DNA from: Papaver somniferum
Taxonomy: Eukaryota; Streptophyta; Magnoliopsida; Ranunculales; Papaveraceae
Assembly: GCF_003573695.1 (NCBI RefSeq)
Contig: NC_039362.1
Coordinates: forward strand, 4,128,929 to 4,192,928
DNA: 64,000 bases
Direction: 5' to 3'
A program made the translations under genes and the position numbers. Below the pieces are notes generated by a model. That model searched no databases, had not been told where the DNA came from, and saw only the letters and a list, made by a program, of their open reading frames with translations. Position 1 is the stretch's first letter, and each line of letters starts with the position of its first letter. This document shows positions 1-9,791 of the stretch, in pieces.

Positions 1-702
1 TCCCGAAGATCATATCTTCCTACTTTGGAGAGTATTTTCCTGGTTTGTTTGTGATCCGCGGGTAAGGTTCCATCCTTGAGAAACGCATGGATCATCATTC
101 TCCAATCATCTTCGTTGTTGAAATATTCGTCTTGATTTGCTCTTGGTAGGATATCTTCTTCGTCAAAATCGTCACGGATGTCTTCTCCTACCTGATCTTC
201 GATATTTTCTTCCACTGTACCTTGATTTGTAGCAAAGGAAAATTGTGATGCAATCGAAGGCTCGTATACCCTTGTTATTTTGATAGCTTCGATACTCTTG
301 TCCTTCAGCATGGATGATATATATGCTAGGGCATCCGCGTGCCTGAGATCCCTTCTGCATAAGTGCCGGAACTTGATGTTCGGAATTTGTGATGCCAATG
401 TTTGGACCAAGGCCATGTAAGCTGAGAGGGTGTCGTCGTACACATTGTATTCGAGCCCTATTTGCCGTATGACAAGCTGCGAATCACTTGTCAGTCTTAC
501 ATCAGTTACCCCCATCTCTATTATTAAGCGGAGGGCATGTACGACTGCCTCGCATTCGACGATGTTGTTAGTATGCTCTTTGAATTCTAACCTGAGTGCT
601 TGTACGATCCTTTCTCCAGTTGGGGTGGTGATGACAATGCATATTCCTGCCCCTTCCTTATTTTTGGAACCATCAACGAAGACTTCCCATTGTCTTTGAC
701 TC
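1..702 (-). pseudogene. Second (archaeal-type) RNase H domain and start of pol linker, Tat-like gypsy
   Basis: A minus-strand frame stays open from about 702 to the window edge. It carries the RNase H acidic residues in order: VDGS (first Asp), NNIVECEAV (Glu), LTSDSQLV (second Asp), and LRHADALA (late His-Ala-Asp). The domain would remove the RNA strand of the RNA:DNA hybrid during reverse transcription; this lineage has it in addition to the usual RNase H. It is in a different frame from the upstream RT ORF, which reads past it and stops at 587. A one-base frameshift near 695, just before the VDGS motif, explains this. The linker toward integrase (acidic, about 1-250) follows in frame. Confidence 0.85.
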
Positions 703-2250
703 GCGGGTTCGAGGACATAACTGGATCCTTGCTTTCCTCGTCGGCTTCTGGTATTCCCCTAATCTCTTCATCGTTGTCCAGGGGGAGGTCTGCTAAGAAA
801 TCCGCCAAAACTTGGGATTTTTGGGAATGTTGAATTTCATGAATGATGTTGAATTGGTCCAGGTGGGTGTTCCACTTGGTTATTCTACCTACTTTTCCCG
901 CGCTTTTGAGGACTGCTTCCAGTGGTGCTTTGCATGGGACGCGGATGAAATGAGTTAGGAAATAGGTTCTCAGCTTTTGAGTAGCCCATACTAATGCCAG
1001 GATGAGTTGTTCGATCTTCGTGTAATTCCTTTCCGCAGAATTGAGGGTCTTGCTGACATAATAGATAGGTTGTTCTATCTTCGTATTGGTTTTGACCAAC
1101 ACTGCGCTAACTGCGTCTTCTGTCGCTGCTATGTACAATACCAAAACCTCATCAGGATTAGGCTTCTGCAGGATTGGAATTGAAGCCAGATGTTCCTTGA
1201 TTCTTTGGAAGGTTTCTTCGCATTCTGCGGTCCGTTCAAACTCACTCCCTTTTTTGAGAATATTGAAAAAATGTTTGCATTTGTCCGAGGATCGGGCAAT
1301 GAATCTGCCCAAGGCTGCTAAGGACCCATTGAGATTTTGCACTTCTTTTAAATTCTTCGGAGATGTCATTTCCACTATGGCCTGAATCTTCGCGGGGTCT
1401 ACCTCAATACCCCTTTTTGTTACCAGATATCCGAGGAATTTCCCTGAGGTGACACCGAAAGTGCATTTTTCTGGATTTACTTTCATGTGATGTTTCCTCA
1501 TTGCTTCGAAAATATCTCTCAGGTCCTGGTGGTGATCTTTGCGCAGCCTACTTTTGACGAGCATGTCATCAACGTAGATTTCTAGGGTACTACCAATCCA
1601 TGGCCTGAAGATAGCATCGACCATTCTTTGGTAAGTTGCCCCTGCGTTTCGAAGTCCAAAGGGCATTCTAGTGTAGAAATAAAGTCCATGCGGGGTGTAG
1701 GATGATGTGTGTAGTTGATCTTCTTCTGCCAGGGCTACTGAGGTGACAGCTCTTCGTACCCTTCCACTGCTTCAACCAGTTGATCTATGATCGGTAGGGG
1801 ATAGTTGTCTTTTGGACATGCCTTGTTGAGGTTAGTAAAGTCGATGCATATCCTAACCCTCCATTTTTCTTAGGAACGACGGCCATGTTGGAGATCCATG
1901 TAGGGTATTTGACTTCCTTGATGAAACCTGCTTCTAGTAGTTTCCGAAGTTCTTTTTCTACTGCCGTATGATACTCTGGTGCAACTTTTCTTATTTTCTG
2001 CCTGAAAGGTGGCGTGCCTGGTTTGATGCGCAGCTCGTGTTGGATTATTTTCGGATCAATCCCCGGCATGTCTCCTAACTTCTAGGCGAATACATCCGCG
2101 TATTCTTTAAGTAATTTGGTTAAGGAATCTTCTCTTTTTTCGTCCATTATGGTCCCTACTCTGATCATCTTCGGGTTTTCTTCCGTTCCTATGTTGATTT
2201 CTTTTATGGGCTCCACTGGTGTGAACACCGGCTTCGGGTCCCCAAGGATT
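587..2250 (-). pseudogene. pol: Reverse transcriptase plus first RNase H of gypsy pol (broken)
   Basis: The minus-strand pieces give, in order, the RT fingers (GTPPFRQKIRKVAPEY, near 2010), the fingers/palm entry (frameshifted near 1860), MPFGLRNAGATYQRM at about 1666, the catalytic YVDDMLVKS near 1560, then RNase H with VLYIAATEDAVSAVLV and IYYVSKTLNSAERNY. Breaks: a W-to-stop TAG at 2082-2084 in the otherwise conserved ADVFA-x-KLGDMPG segment; frameshifts near 2290 and 1860; and a small deletion near 1735-1748 that removes the motif-A aspartate region between EGYEELS and AEEDQLHTS. Without motif A the polymerase cannot work, whatever the reading frame. Confidence 0.9.
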
Positions 2251-2266
2251 GGACGTTCTTTAATTT

Positions 2267-3265
2267 CTATTTGGTATGTTTCTGTCCTTCGTTGGCTGCT
2301 GAAGTACTTGCCTCTGTGTTAAGGACATTATCATCCTTTGTCAAGACCTTCCTTGTGGTTTTCTTGAGGAACAGGTCTATGGCCTTTTCTTTCGCAGCTT
2401 CTTTATTTTTGATCCTTCGGGTTTTTCGCTGCTCTTCCTGTTCGTTGTTGATACGATCCTGAGTGGCCTGGCACTCTTTTGCAGAGACCCGATCTCCCTT
2501 GATTTCCATCACTCCCTCGGGTGTAGGGAACCTGAGATATTGGCAGTAAGTTGCTGCCACTCCCTTGAGTTTATGTACCCACTTTCGTCCAATAATGGCG
2601 TTATAGAGGGATGGGGCGTCTACCACGCTGAATCGTGTTTCTACTTTCATGGGCACGGCGTTCACCTGCAACACGATGTCTCCCAATGGCTTTCTGGGCG
2701 CTCCGTTGAACCCGTAGATGGTGCAATAAGAGGTCATCATTTGTTCATCATGGAGCTTCATCCGTTTGAAGACGTCGTAGAATAGAACGTTCACTGAGCT
2801 TCCCCCGTCGATGAGGATCTTTTTGAGGTTACATCCGGCCACTGGTAGTGTGAGGACCAAGGTATCGTTATGGTCTTCCATATCTTCTTCGATATCTTCA
2901 GTATCGAAGATGATAGGTGCGTCCATCCACTCTTCGTGCTCGTCCACCTCTACGCCATCAATCTTATGTAATTCGCAGTGGTCTTCGAATTGCTTTCGTA
3001 GCCTCTTTCCTATCTGCGCTGTAAGTGAGGGCCCTGCGGCTTCGGAACACGAGATGGTGTTGATTGTGCGGTTTCCCTCTGGAAGTTGGACTTGCTTGGT
3101 TCGTTTGGATATGTCCTCGGTGACCTCCTTTCGTATGTATTGCTTGAGTTCGCCAGCATCAATCAATTTTTGGATCATTGTTTTGAGGTTTTTGCATTTC
3201 TCGGTCTGGTGTCCATTGAAGCAATGATACTCACAGTAATCTTTAGACTTCTCGGTTCTTGGGGG
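2267..3265 (-). pseudogene. Gag C-terminal zinc-knuckle-like region and aspartic protease of gypsy element
   Basis: The frame begins at the hAT insertion border and runs to a stop at 2267. First comes a knuckle-like CEYH...GHQTEKC segment followed by KTMIQKLIDAGELKQYI, which plant gypsy elements place at the gag/protease junction. Then comes the protease: the catalytic loop is LIDGGSSVNVLF, followed by a flap-like segment and AIIGRKWVHKL. Proteases of this group cleave the gag-pol polyprotein and act as dimers. The preceding part of the same frame lies beyond the inserted hAT element, at 4475-4760. The end of the ORF is out of frame with the continuation (YQIEIKERPILGDP), a frameshift near 2290. 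Confidence 0.88.
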
Positions 3266-4466
3266 TAGGCCTGTCAATGGATACCGATTTTCCGTTAGCC
3301 GATACCGATAATCCGTTAGCCGTTACTGCTACCATCCGACATAGAGGTAAACGGATATCCGATACCGATAAGCTAACGGATAATCCCTTCTTAACGTAAC
3401 GGTAGTGGAACCGTGTATTTCCGTTAGGTTTAGTTCCGTTATCCGCTAACGTGCGTACTGCATAACTGGTTATGCACATTTTCTTTGTACTGCATAACTA
3501 GTTATGCACATTTTCTTTGCATCTGCAGTGATTTATGATAAGCATAACCTTTGATGCATCTGCATAACTAGTTATGCACATTGTTCTGTACTGCATAATG
3601 TCTTATGCATCTGCATAAATGGTTATGCACTTTTTTTTTGTGCCACATAACAAGTTATGCATCTGCATAACTGGTTATGCACATTTTCTTTGTACTGCAT
3701 AACTAGTTATGCACATTTTTTTTGGGCCTGCGCCTAAGTTCCCCTTTTTATACGTTATGTATTGTTTGGTTTATCTCATCTCATTCAGTCATCCTTCTGT
3801 TCTTCACTTCGACACAACAGAGAAGTTCTCAGAGAGAAAAATAGAGAAACTACGGATGCTGAATCAAGCATCGTCTTCTCTGCCTTAGAAATCATCATCT
3901 TCTCTGTGTGATTACTGATTAGAAACTAGGGTTCTCTTCTTCAATTTCCTTTCAGTTTAATTTCAATCTTCAAAACTCAATTTTCAATTTAGGGTTTCTG
4001 AAATTAGGGTTCACAATTTCAGATTTGTGAAATTAATCATGTCCCAAAGCAAAAGAGGAGCAACAAACCATGTTGGGTCTTCACAAAATCTGTATGTCTG
4101 GAGATGGAGATGTCTTTTTTTTGCAAAAAAAAACATGAAGATTATGAACTTGTTTTCTTGTGTGGCAATGGCATGAACATCTGTATGTCTTTTTTTGGTG
4201 TGGCATGGATTTAGAACCTGTTTTGTTGGATTTTAAAGATGTTATGTGTACTTGTTCTGTGTTTTTAGCCTGTTTTTTGGCTGTCCTGTGACTTACCGGA
4301 TGGCAGCGGAAAAATATCTGTTATCCGGTAAGTCCAACGTAACGGTAACGTTTTTGAATTTCTTATTTCCGCCGGAAATGAACGGTAACGGATATCCGCT
4401 AAATTTTAACGGAAACGGCAGCGGCAGAGCCTATTTCCGTTACGTTAGCATCCATTGACAGGCCTA
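3266..4466. mobile_element. Non-autonomous hAT transposon (1201 bp) inserted in gypsy gag/protease
   Basis: Exact 8-bp target duplications cttggggg flank the element (3258-3265 and 4467-4474). The terminal inverted repeats start TAGGCCTGTCAATGG and match perfectly for at least 15 bp. Subterminal CGTTAxCGTTA-type motifs lie at both ends. An 8-bp duplication with short TIRs is diagnostic of hAT elements. The interior looks like the promoter and 5' part of a plus-strand gene: a TATA-like tttttatacg near 3745, a CT-rich leader, AGGGTTT motifs, and an ATG at 4039 opening MSQSKRGATNHVGSSQN. This suggests an internally deleted derivative that kept the start of a transposase gene. No transposase core remains. 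Confidence 0.93.
3459..3714. repeat. Array of short palindromes TGCATAAC-n-GTTATGCA
   Basis: About seven units of TGCATAACTnGTTATGCA type, each a near-perfect palindrome, are separated by T-rich spacers such as cattttctttgtac. They lie in the subterminal region of the hAT derivative, just upstream of its promoter-like region. hAT transposases bind short subterminal repeats, so these may be transposase binding sites, but that is inference. Confidence 0.85.
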
Positions 4467-4474
4467 CTTGGGGG

Positions 4475-6208
4475 CTGTTTTCCCTTAGACCACGGCCACT
4501 CCAAATTTTCCCTTCTTTTGATCTCTCGCAAGATCCGAGCGTAGCTAGCATTGAGCTTCGTGTAAACCTGATCTTCGAATTTTCGATCGTCTTTTCGTCG
4601 TTCATCTCTTCGTTCCTTCCTATCTTCGTGCGGTCATTCAACTGAGATATTTCTTTTGGCCCCACTGGTTTGTTCTGCGAAATTGGTACGGTGAGACCTT
4701 TGCGTTTGTGCCCTCGGGTTCTCACGCTGGATTTCTTCAAGACGAGCATACTTCTCAATAATTATTCAAAGATGTCCTTCTGTCTTAGGTACGCTTCCGT
4801 GGATCTCAACAAATAGTGTACTCATTCGGTATAATCCCCACTTGTAGCAGTTGATACTTACTACGGGATCCACACTCCCTATGGCTTGGCAGATCTTGTG
4901 CCATCTGTTGGTGTATTCCCTCGTGTTCTCCTTGTAACCAATTGCCAGAGAAAAAAGTTTATCCATTCCGGTGTTGACAGCTTTGTTGTACATGTAGGTT
5001 CTCAAGAATTTCTCTGCGAGTTGATCGTAAGAGTTGATGGAATCAGGTGGCAAGTTGTCAAACCAAGACAAAGTCGATCCCTTCAGACTTGATGGGAAAT
5101 ACCTACAGAGGACGGCGTCGTTTTGACTCCATCGGGCTAAGATACGATTATAGTACCGGATATGTGCCGCGGGATCACTGGATCCGTCATAGCATTCAAA
5201 AGTTGGGACAGGGCACTTTAACGGAATGGGGGTGTTTGCCAGGCGATGAGTTAGGGCGTGGAGTTAGCTTCTTTCATCACCTCTTCAAGCCTTCCTCCGC
5301 CTTGTCTGGATTTTAACTGCCTGATCTCAGCCATCATCTCATCACGCAGCTCCTCCATTGCGCGGTAATATCCCACGTTCTCATGCTCAGTTGAGCGTTT
5401 CTTTCTTCGAACTTCACTGTCATAATAGTCTGAGTCTTCGGCGGCATATTCCGTATCGGATGCACTGCTTCCCCTGGCGGTGTTTGCTAGGATGATTCTT
5501 CGGTCTCGATTAGGCTCTGGTGCTTTAGAATTTGCTTCGTCCAGTTGTTGGCTAGTCTTCGTGCTTTAGGAAATCCTATCTTTCAAGTCTTGGTTCTCCC
5601 TGGCCAGAAGAGCTACGACATCTGCGTAGACCTGCTGGCTCTTTTTCAATTCTTCGAGCTCTACCATCAGTCAGTGGGACTGGTTTGATCCCTGATTGGG
5701 AGTTCCGGCTTGTACCCCTACGGCCATAGTTCCCCCTTCGTTTACTGTGTGTATTAAGGGTGGCAGAGGATCAGCTTCAATTGTTGGTATCTCCAAGTTT
5801 GGTCCCCTCGGTTGAGCTTCCACCCGCGGTACTAAAACCACTGATATGGCTTGATTCTGACCGTTTGTTGACGGCATTCCGAAGACTGTTGGATGTGCGG
5901 GCTGGTGTGTCATTTTTTTCTGCCACCCCTTCTCTTTGTTGATGGATTTGGTTTGAAACCAAAGTCTTGTTAGCTTCTGTATCCTAGAGGGCCGCAACAG
6001 TTGCGTTGTTCTTTGTGGCTGCTGCTTTGAGAGCCGCAGCTGCAATGGAGTTAGTGTTCATAGGTGAGGTGATTTCCGCAGCATCCTGCCTCTGAGTAGC
6101 TGTTTTAGCTTTGTCTCCTTTCTGCTTGCTTCGGGTCATGACCGGGGTAATCCTCGGTGTCTCCTTTGATGAGGCTTTGGTTTTTCCTGCCTCTAGTATC
6201 TTTTCCAT
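4475..6208 (-). pseudogene. gag: Gag of Tat-like gypsy element, fragmented
   Basis: The start codon is most likely the Met of MEKILEAGKTKASSKE, whose ATG ends at 6208, because it opens the first gag-like frame after the leader. The N-terminal part is low-complexity and basic. The retrotransposon gag (capsid) domain lies at about 4760-5200: LSWFDNLPPDSINSYDQL, FLRTYMYNKAV, GYKENTREYTNRWHKICQ. Capsid subunits would form the virus-like particle. Frames shift between 5071, 5680 and 6000, so no full-length protein is possible. The C-terminal end is separated from the zinc-knuckle/protease part by the hAT insertion at 3266-4466. Confidence 0.85.
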
Positions 6209-6570
6209 TTTTAATCTTTCTCTGCATAGGGGAATAAATAAAGAGAACCAAAGATATCCACGAGGATCGGGTTAGTGCCATTCGTATCCGCAAAATTATT
6301 GGAATAGAAGGAAATGAGCTGCCCAAGGGGCTTAATAAAAGAGAAACGTAAAGACTCCATCGGTCTAGTTTTCGCAATACAAATCCTCTAACAAAATATC
6401 ATGGACCTTGTTTTCAGACTACTTTTGAAAAGGCAGATCCGTCGCGAGAACTCATGAATCTGGATCATTAAGTCTTAGTTTTAAAAGAAAAACGCCTCAC
6501 ATGCAAATCTGTGATAGATAGTCGTGGATTTGTCTGCTTTGAAATGGTGTTTGTGAAAATGAAGACCATG

Positions 6571-6655
6571 AACCCAGAATAAAAAAAGGTTTTGAAAGCA
6601 CGCTGAACCCAGAATAAAAAGGTTTTGAAAGCACGCCGAACCCAGAATAGAGCAC
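6571..6655. repeat. Short tandem repeat in gypsy leader (about 36-bp unit, 2.3 copies)
   Basis: The unit gaacccagaataaaaaggtt followed by ttgaaagcacgc is repeated head to tail between the primer-binding site and gag. Nothing else recognisable lies in the 6230-6716 untranslated leader. Confidence 0.75.
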
Positions 6656-6716
6656 AGCCATAATGCGCGTTTAAGGTGAAATCACAGGATAAGATAAATC
6701 TTTTACCGGGACAAAG

Positions 6717-6734
6717 TCCCTGTTTCTAGCGCCA
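6717..6734 (-). other. Candidate primer-binding site of the gypsy element
   Basis: On the minus strand the sequence TGGCGCTAGAAACAGGGA begins 5 nt after the putative LTR end. A TGG start close to the LTR end is the expected form, complementary to a tRNA 3' CCA end. Which tRNA it matches was not established. Confidence 0.6.
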
Positions 6735-7219
6735 GATTCTGAACACATAAATCACGAAGCCATCCACGTGTTCACAAACAATATTCGCATACATTCTAAT
6801 TCTAAAATTGTAAGTCGTATGTGTAAAGGGGATGATTATATCGATTCATCGACTCAAAGCCTTCGAGCTTGTCATTGTCTAGTCGAATACTATCATAAAT
6901 AATGTTTGTATAAAGGAATAAACAGATAATCAAGTATAAATGTAAAGCACATGAAGTTCAACGCTGAATGTAAAGTGTTGAAATGTAAAGTGCTGAAATG
7001 TAAATAAGACAAAGATTTACGTGGTTCGGCACTAAGGCCTACATCCACGGGGCTGGTGTTTCACTATGTATTGAATGATTACAAAGATAGTCGAATGACT
7101 TTAGAGTATATAGAGGTCTGCGGAAGTAGGAGGATTACTTACTCTTCCTATTTCTCTCTCCTATATTCTCCTATAATTGCTCTGGATTGGTAGACCCCTT
7201 CTCTCTTAGTGGAGAGGGG

Positions 7220-7227
7220 TATTTATA
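7220..7227 (-). promoter_or_regulatory. TATA box of gypsy LTR
   Basis: TATAAATA on the minus strand, preceded by CCC and followed by CCCCTCTCC. It lies about 480 bp upstream of the inner LTR end in the element's own orientation, a suitable place for the U3/R promoter. Confidence 0.65.
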
Positions 7228-7276
7228 GGGTTGGAACGTGGGTCCTACTTCTGAGGTGTCGTTGTAATCTTATCTT

Positions 7277-7717
7277 CTTGTGCTTTGTGCCCATTACGCA
7301 GAGGTCTTCGGCATATGCTGCGGCCTGAGCTTGAATACGAAGGATTATCCTCGCCTCTTCCACGAGCTGATTGACACGTGTATATCTCTTGGGTATTTAA
7401 TGAGGGTAGATGGATGTCTGCTCGTGTCAGACAAGTGTCTCTTTGTCTGGTCACATCTTTGTCAGTCAAACTTCCTCCCAGCCGTTGATCTGGGATCTTC
7501 TTGTACTTTGTGCCCGTTACGCAGAGGTCTTCGGCATATGCTGCCGCCTGAGCTTGAATACGAAGGGTTATCCTTGCCTCTTCCACGAGCTGATTGACAC
7601 GTATCTCTTTGGTATTTAATGCGGGTAGATGGATGTCTGCTCGTGTCAGGCAAGTGTCTCTTTGTCTGGTCACATCTGTCAGTCAAACTTCCTCTCAGCC
7701 GTTGATCTGGGATCTTC
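7277..7717. repeat. Two-copy tandem duplication (about 220 bp) inside LTR U3
   Basis: Units 7277-7499 and 7500-7717 share most positions: cttgtrctttgtgcccrttac, gcagaggtcttcggcatatg, the ctcgtgtcag/caagtgtctctttgtctgg segment and agccgttgatctgggatctt. It lies upstream of the TATA box in element orientation, so it duplicates U3 regulatory sequence. Confidence 0.85.
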
Positions 7718-7936
7718 CTCGGGATTGGGTGTATTAACACCCAAGGGGTATTATCTGGTGCTCCTCTGAGCCATTATACCTCTGTGATCCTCTGTCCCTG
7801 ACCGTCAGATCTGCTGACCGGTGGCATCTTCTGATGAGATGCTTGCTATCATGTTTTGATATCTTGTTTTGGATGCCTCACACGTGTCTCTTTCTGTACA
7901 CGTGGTGGATGATGAAAGGTGTACATATAAAAATCA

Positions 7937-8418
7937 CCTGGAAAAAAGATTGGCTACCGTAGTTAATGGTCTTCAAAATAATATTTTAGTCTCGATTGGA
8001 TAATTAATCCATTGATGAAAAACCCAAATCCATGATAATGCTTTAAAGCCTTATGTTTGAACCATTAATTTATTAACAAGGGGGGGAAATCGGTAGAAAT
8101 TTCGGGTCGCGAGTTGCCTTGATATACCCAAATTAGATTGAATTTTTCTAGAAGATCTATACCGCTTATGTGTTGCTGTCAAATATTCCAGAAACCATGT
8201 TAGATATTGTAAAATAAGGAACTGTCAATGATCCTCTTATTGGTAATGTAGTTTAATAACGTAGTTTGTAATTTTTATAAGTAGAGTTTCATTATGCAAT
8301 TTTAAGTTTTAACTATTTAGATCAACATAATTGAATTATGTTTTGATATTAGTCAACAAATTTTATTTTAAAGTTTTTAAGTTACATTTTTTTAAGTTAA
8401 TATATAAATTAAGTCACT
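7937..8418. other. AT-rich spacer without recognised genes
   Basis: No coding frame, structured RNA or terminal repeat was recognised between the gypsy LTR and the first non-LTR fragment. Confidence 0.5.
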
Positions 8419-8699
8419 GGCGATGGAGTTCGTGTTTTCATCCCAAGCCAGGCCATTTCGAAAGCTATTTCGTGTAAGTGGTCTAAGTACTTGAATGAAT
8501 CTGTTTCGCATGATTATGGTTTGGGTGTTTTAGCTTTCACTATTTTGGGGGAGCTTAGCGTTTGAATTTTTTTTTAGTTACTAATGATTCTGGTAGTGGT
8601 TTTGATAGTTTTATTTTTCATAGATTGGGTATCCCTATTCAAAAGGGTGTTGCTGTCCAGCTTGTCGCTCGGCTACCAACTAAAAACCCTATTCTGTAA
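8419..8699 (+). pseudogene. 3' end of a non-LTR retrotransposon ORF, second copy on plus strand
   Basis: The plus-strand frame reads VFIPSQAISKAISCKWSKYL, SHDYGLGVLAFTILGELS, then after a frameshift and deletion GFDSFIFHRLGIPIQKGV and QLVARLPTKNPIL followed by a TAA at 8697-8699. It is clearly homologous to the minus-strand C-terminus at 8769-9100 (VPGKAIPSAVSRKRTKYL, GFGSFIFHRLGIAIQKGV), but too different to be a recent copy. It is 5'-truncated: only the last ~95 codons of the family ORF remain. It faces the larger copy tail to tail with 69 bp between the two stop codons. Confidence 0.88.
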
Positions 8700-8768
8700 T
8701 TTATTATTGACTTATTTATTAATTAACCGAAAAATTAATAACGTATATATATAGAGAGAGAAAGAAAA

Positions 8769-9791
8769 CTACAAAATTTTGGTGGACAACCTAGCAACAA
8801 GCTGGGGTACCAACACCTTTTTGAATAGCAATACCTAATCTATGAAAAATAAAACTACCAAAACCAATACTAACGTCCTTGCTAACTAAACAATTCTTCA
8901 GACGCTTGAGAAAACATAAAGTATCATCCCCAAGTTCCCCAAAAGTAGAGAAAGCTAAAACACCCAAACCATAGCCATGAGATACACATTTGTCCAAGTA
9001 TTTAGTGCGTTTTCGAGAAACTGCACTAGGAATAGCTTTGCCTGGAACAAAAAAGCGAGTACGTACCTTCACCTGTGAAAGGAGAAACCCCTGTAACATC
9101 CATGCAAACATCTTGACCATTTTCCCGGTTAGGAACAAAGATATCATCCGGCCGTAAATCTGCCATCATCCGACAGAAGCCCGAGGGAAACTTCCTTACG
9201 CGCAGGTACACCAGCCTTATAACAAATGTCAGCGATTACATCACGTACAAAGTCATGTAGAAACTTAGGTCCAACGTCCTTAGCACAATGAAGCGCGTGA
9301 TCTCCAAAAATATTCATAGGGTTGTTGCGACTTGAGCATAAACTATTCTCAACAAACAATGAGATACCCAGGCGGTAGCAAAGAACAACTCTGAACTGTC
9401 TCGGCCCGATATATTGATTAAGCCCACTAATAGATACAGCTAATAAATAATCTTGTGCATGCTTAACTCTGTTACACTGCCACATAATGGAATTTCTTGC
9501 AGACATAGAAAATTGGTCCGGGATTTTCTTCTTAATTGCATCAAAGTAAGTAACTGCTAGGGAGTGCATGGAGGGGGGGGAAGTATCATCAACACAATAA
9601 GAAGAAGGTATCCCACATACCTGAATGAAGTTCTGAAGAGACAAATGATAAGCAGAACCTTTGTTTGTTGAGGATAAGTCACCAAGGATCACCTTTTGCA
9701 CTGCAATCGTCTGACTCTGAGAAGAAAGATAACAGTAGGTGCGAGTGTCTGGCATAGTATAGATGCCTAATCTACCATCTTTGATGCGCAA
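8769..9791 (-). pseudogene. C-terminal CCHC knuckle and restriction-like endonuclease domain of non-LTR element
   Basis: The frame 9144-9791 contains LGPRQ-type and GISLFVENSLCSS segments, then a knuckle C-x-x-C-x7-H-x3-C ending GDHALHC. Its second Cys is now Arg (CGC, 9327-9329), the first visible loss of function. Next come FVRDVIADICYKAGVPARKE and, across a frameshift, LRPDDIFV...NGQDVCMDVTG (PD at about 9146-9151, Asp of MDVTG later), then AVSRKRTKYLDKC with basic residues. This matches the PD-X(12-15)-D plus Lys pattern of restriction-like endonucleases that nick the target in R2-type elements. A further frameshift near 8810 puts the natural C-terminus QLVARLSTKIL in another frame, with a stop at 8769-8771. 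Confidence 0.8.

Larger units (their letters stand above)
6740..7925 (-). repeat. 5' LTR of the Tat-like gypsy element
   Basis: The inner border is set by TG at 6740, directly next to the primer-binding site. The outer border is set only by a plausible TG...CA end at 7925 (7936 is an alternative). On the minus strand it contains a TATAAATA box and then a hairpin-like CCCCTCTCC...AGAGAAGGGG. Further along is the sequence CCGAACCACGTAAATC, common in plant LTR R/U5 regions. No second LTR is available in the window for comparison. Confidence 0.8.
1..7930 (-). mobile_element. Ty3/gypsy LTR retrotransposon (Tat-like, dual RNase H), partial and degenerate
   Basis: Read on the minus strand from the right: 5' LTR (about 7925 down to 6740), primer-binding site, leader, gag, zinc-knuckle plus protease, reverse transcriptase, RNase H, and a second RNase H that runs off the left edge. 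Integrase and the 3' LTR lie outside the window. The second, archaeal-like RNase H after the first is a known hallmark of the Tat lineage of plant Ty3/gypsy elements. The copy is dead: a nonsense codon, several frameshifts, loss of the first RT aspartate motif, and a hAT insertion at 3266-4466. The outer LTR boundary is uncertain (7925 or 7936), because the partner LTR and the target duplication are not visible. Confidence 0.9.

Noticed and set aside
7190..7222. Hairpin accccttctc...gagaggggt as a bacterial-type terminator
   Set aside because: It is within a plant retrotransposon LTR next to the TATA box; a terminator reading has no support.
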